Assembly (NCBI GenBank): GCA_007695205.1
Contig: REEF01001064.1
Span: forward strand, 1-7,435
Length of the DNA stretch: 7,435 nucleotides
Origin: Planctomycetaceae bacterium
GTDB taxonomy: Bacteria; Planctomycetota; Planctomycetia; Pirellulales; Pirellulaceae
Direction: 5' to 3'
This document shows positions 5,659 through 7,435 of the stretch, in pieces. The translations under genes were made by a program, and so were the position numbers. Numbering within the stretch: the stretch's first letter is position 1; each line of letters opens with the position of its first letter. The notes below the pieces were generated by a model. That model worked only from the letters and a program-made list of their open reading frames with translations. It was not told where the DNA came from and ran no database searches.

Positions 5659-7152
5659 TCACTGCTTTTCCCGCGCCAACTGGGCTCGATCATCGTACAT
5701 TTCGGCCAACTCGAAGTCGCCCAGCTTCCGATAGAGTTCCGCCAGCGGTTGGTAGACGTCGGTTCGGGTGGATGCCAAACGCAATACGGTTTCGAATTGC
5801 GTGATGGCTTCGAGGTACTTGCCTTGTCGTGCGAGGATCGTCGCCAAGGTATAGTAGAATTCGGGGCGAGAAACAAGGTCGGTCGCTCGCTGAGCCAACG
5901 CTCGCGCTCGATCCAGTTCCGGATTCTCGCGATGGGCCAGAACCCAGGCCAGGTTATTCAGCACGATGGGCATGCTGGGTGCCTGTTGGGCCGCCAATTC
6001 CAGGTGCATTTGGCAGCGTTCCAGATCGCCCTGCTCCAAGGCTTGGGTGCCCAGAATCAAATGGACGGTGGCTGGAGCGGTGCCGTCCGCCAGTGCTTCG
6101 CGGATCGCCCGCTGCGACATCTTGCCCTGCTCGCCCTCCTGGCGGCTCAATTCAGCGAAGACCGTCAGCAGCCGAGGATGTTGCGTGCCGTGTTCTAACG
6201 CCCGGTTCAGCAACTCCAGTCGTCTGGATACCCCCTTGGGTGAATCGGCGTTTGTCGCGGCATACCAGTCCAGATACACGTCGACCAAGGCGTCATGGAA
6301 TCGTTGGGGGTCGGGCGAATCGAGCCCGCCGCGCAGGATTCTGGCGGCTTTGGAATAGTCCTGCAGCAGCATTTCGCTTTGTGCCCAACGCAAACGAAGA
6401 TCCCATTGCCCGGGCTGCGCTTGTACGGCTTGCTCGTAGTGCCTGGCAGCTCGCTCGGCCGCGCGACGTGCCGCCAACGGATCGCGTCGCATCCGGTGCA
6501 GGACAGCCACGGGCAGGTTCCATTCGGGGGATTCGGCCGCAGTTTGCTCCAGGTAGGGCAAAGCTTGCGCCGGGTCGCCTTGCGACCACAACAGCACGCC
6601 CATCAACCGCACGGCCTCCTGGTTTGTCGTTGGTTGCCCCAGGACTTGCTGCAGGTGATGCTTGATCACCGAAGCGATCTCGGGAGTCAGGTCTCCAGGC
6701 CGGCTGAGCAGATCCTTGGCCAACCACAAGTGCGCTTCGCTGTAGCCTGTTGCGTTGTCAGGTGCCAGGCCTTGCATCAGCGATCGAGCTCGGTCCAGGT
6801 CGCCTTGCAGGTCGGCTGTGATCGCCAGCCCATAGCGAACGGAGGGATCGACGCCCCAGATCATCGCCAGTCGCCGGTAGTAGACGTAAGCTGCCTCGGC
6901 GTCGCCTCGCTGCAAAGCAGCCGTCCCCGCAGCCTGGTATCGTTCCCCCAACGTGTCTACCGAGATGGAACCGCCCAACACCACGAGCATCGACAGAACG
7001 CCGGCCAGCAGCATGCCCGGCAAAGCGACGATCAATGCCAACCACGGACGGGTGCACCACCAGTCGACGAAGAAGACGACCAGATGGGAACCACGAGCGA
7101 AAGCAACTTCGTCGATGTCTTCCAGCGCTGGATTGTGGTTCGCGTCGTTCAT
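5659..7152 (-). CDS. Membrane-anchored tetratricopeptide (TPR) repeat protein
   Basis: 497 residues. A short N-terminal segment (~36 residues) precedes one strongly hydrophobic helix (~37-60, WLALIVALPGMLLAGVLSML). Basic residues precede the helix, which suggests a cytoplasmic N-terminus and a periplasmic body. The remainder is helical with many TPR-like units: YQAAGTAALQRGDAEAAYVY near 72-91, ARHYEQAVQAQPG in the middle, and a well-formed C-terminal run with LNNLAWVLA, LATILARQGKYLEAITQFE and LAELYRKLGDFELAEMYDD. TPR arrays bind other proteins, so a scaffold or assembly role is likely, but no partner can be named. The start is the ATG at 7152; an in-frame TTG at 7155 immediately precedes it and is less likely. 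The ribosome-binding site is weak (AAGAG). It lies 80 nt after a PEP-CTERM protein gene and 45 nt before the secreted-protein gene, consistent with one operon for envelope proteins. Confidence 0.9.
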   Translation of the reverse strand: MNDANHNPALEDIDEVAFARGSHLVVFFVDWWCTRPWLALIVALPGMLLAGVLSMLVVLGGSISVDTLGERYQAAGTAALQRGDAEAAYVYYRRLAMIWGVDPSVRYGLAITADLQGDLDRARSLMQGLAPDNATGYSEAHLWLAKDLLSRPGDLTPEIASVIKHHLQQVLGQPTTNQEAVRLMGVLLWSQGDPAQALPYLEQTAAESPEWNLPVAVLHRMRRDPLAARRAAERAARHYEQAVQAQPGQWDLRLRWAQSEMLLQDYSKAARILRGGLDSPDPQRFHDALVDVYLDWYAATNADSPKGVSRRLELLNRALEHGTQHPRLLTVFAELSRQEGEQGKMSQRAIREALADGTAPATVHLILGTQALEQGDLERCQMHLELAAQQAPSMPIVLNNLAWVLAHRENPELDRARALAQRATDLVSRPEFYYTLATILARQGKYLEAITQFETVLRLASTRTDVYQPLAELYRKLGDFELAEMYDDRAQLAREKQ

Positions 7153-7232
7153 CAAAGCTCTTATTCTTTACGTCAGGCTTGACGGTTCCACCATGCTCGA
7201 TACCAGGGGAAGAAATCGCAGATCGCTTCGCG

Positions 7233-7435
7233 CTAAGCCGTCCGTGTCCCATCAGATGACCGGCGACTTGCACGCACGCGTCGTCGCCACCATGCGCCCG
7301 CCATCATCAGACCGCCTCCCAGCGCCAGCGTTAACGCCCCCGGCTCAGGAATCGCCTCGGAACTGCGAACCTGCAAATTGCGGATTTCGTGGTAGGCGGT
7401 AGCATCTCCCGTTCCCGACGTAAAACCAAACTTTA
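7233..7435 (-). CDS. PEP-CTERM surface protein, C-terminal end, probable L-type lectin-like domain (partial)
   Basis: Only the last 66 residues and the TAG stop (7235-7233) are in the window; the gene begins beyond the right edge. Visible residues 2-22 contain FGFTSGTGDATAYHEIRNL. This resembles the last strands of bacterial legume-lectin-like (concanavalin A fold) domains, where a GFTA.TG...HEI.N pattern is typical. A PEP-CTERM signal follows: IPEPGALTLALGGG, the hydrophobic helix to MMAGAWW, then RRRVRASRR. Such tails are recognised by an exosortase, which moves the protein across the inner membrane and cuts near the PEP motif. The 14 residues after the first basic cluster (ending SSDGTRTA) make a longer tail than usual. 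The sorting signal is clear; the lectin assignment rests on few residues. No exosortase gene is in the window. Confidence 0.85.
   Translation of the reverse strand, partial: KFGFTSGTGDATAYHEIRNLQVRSSEAIPEPGALTLALGGGLMMAGAWWRRRVRASRRSSDGTRTA

Noticed and set aside
5829..6665. 278-codon plus-strand open frame inside the TPR gene, and other plus frames up to 7182
   Set aside because: The products are rich in Pro, Arg and Ser without motifs. The minus frame is a clear TPR protein over its whole length.
7171..7184. Small palindrome CGTCAGGCTTGACG between the PEP-CTERM and TPR genes as terminator or operator
   Set aside because: The stem is only 5 bp, with no T-tract on either side. It is too weak to support either role from sequence alone.

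Overview
The window looks like a chromosomal segment of a planctomycete, probably close to the Pirellulaceae. The evidence is a PEP-CTERM sorting tail (IPEPGALTLALGG followed by WWRRR), a very large fused ABC permease, secreted beta-rich proteins of unknown function, moderately GC-rich coding sequence and palindromic intergenic repeats. This assignment rests on family knowledge and style; no rRNA or other marker gene is present. All recognisable genes lie on the minus strand, so the window is transcribed from right to left.

Right part (7435 to 4811): the 3' end of a PEP-CTERM surface protein, whose last visible strand resembles an L-type (legume-like) lectin domain, is followed after 80 nt by a membrane-anchored TPR protein. 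After a further 45 nt comes a signal-peptide protein built from two copies of a ~100-residue beta-rich unit. A strong intrinsic terminator (4845 to 4811) closes this group. Spacing and shared orientation suggest one extracytoplasmic or envelope operon, but its function is unknown.

Middle (4811 to 4020): about 760 bp without a credible gene. It is filled with related GGTGCCACCC / GGGTGGCACC units in both orientations. They include two tandem long imperfect palindromes (217 and 185 bp) and, to their left, a tighter cluster of short units. A ~145 bp non-repetitive block sits between them and may be a gene remnant.

Left part (4023 to 1): a clear promoter with a palindromic operator over its -10 box drives a three-gene operon. 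The genes are a YtrA-type GntR regulator, an ABC ATPase, and a giant ABC-2 permease of at least 847 residues. The permease reading frame stays open through the left edge; ATPase and permease overlap by 4 nt. The permease appears to contain two permease halves in one chain plus a soluble C-terminal region of roughly 350 residues. Near its visible 3' end a perfect 23-bp inverted repeat with a 31-nt loop, resembling a REP doublet (REPIN), lies inside the reading frame. The likely logic is an autoregulated, effector-responsive exporter, as in other GntR(YtrA)-ABC operons.
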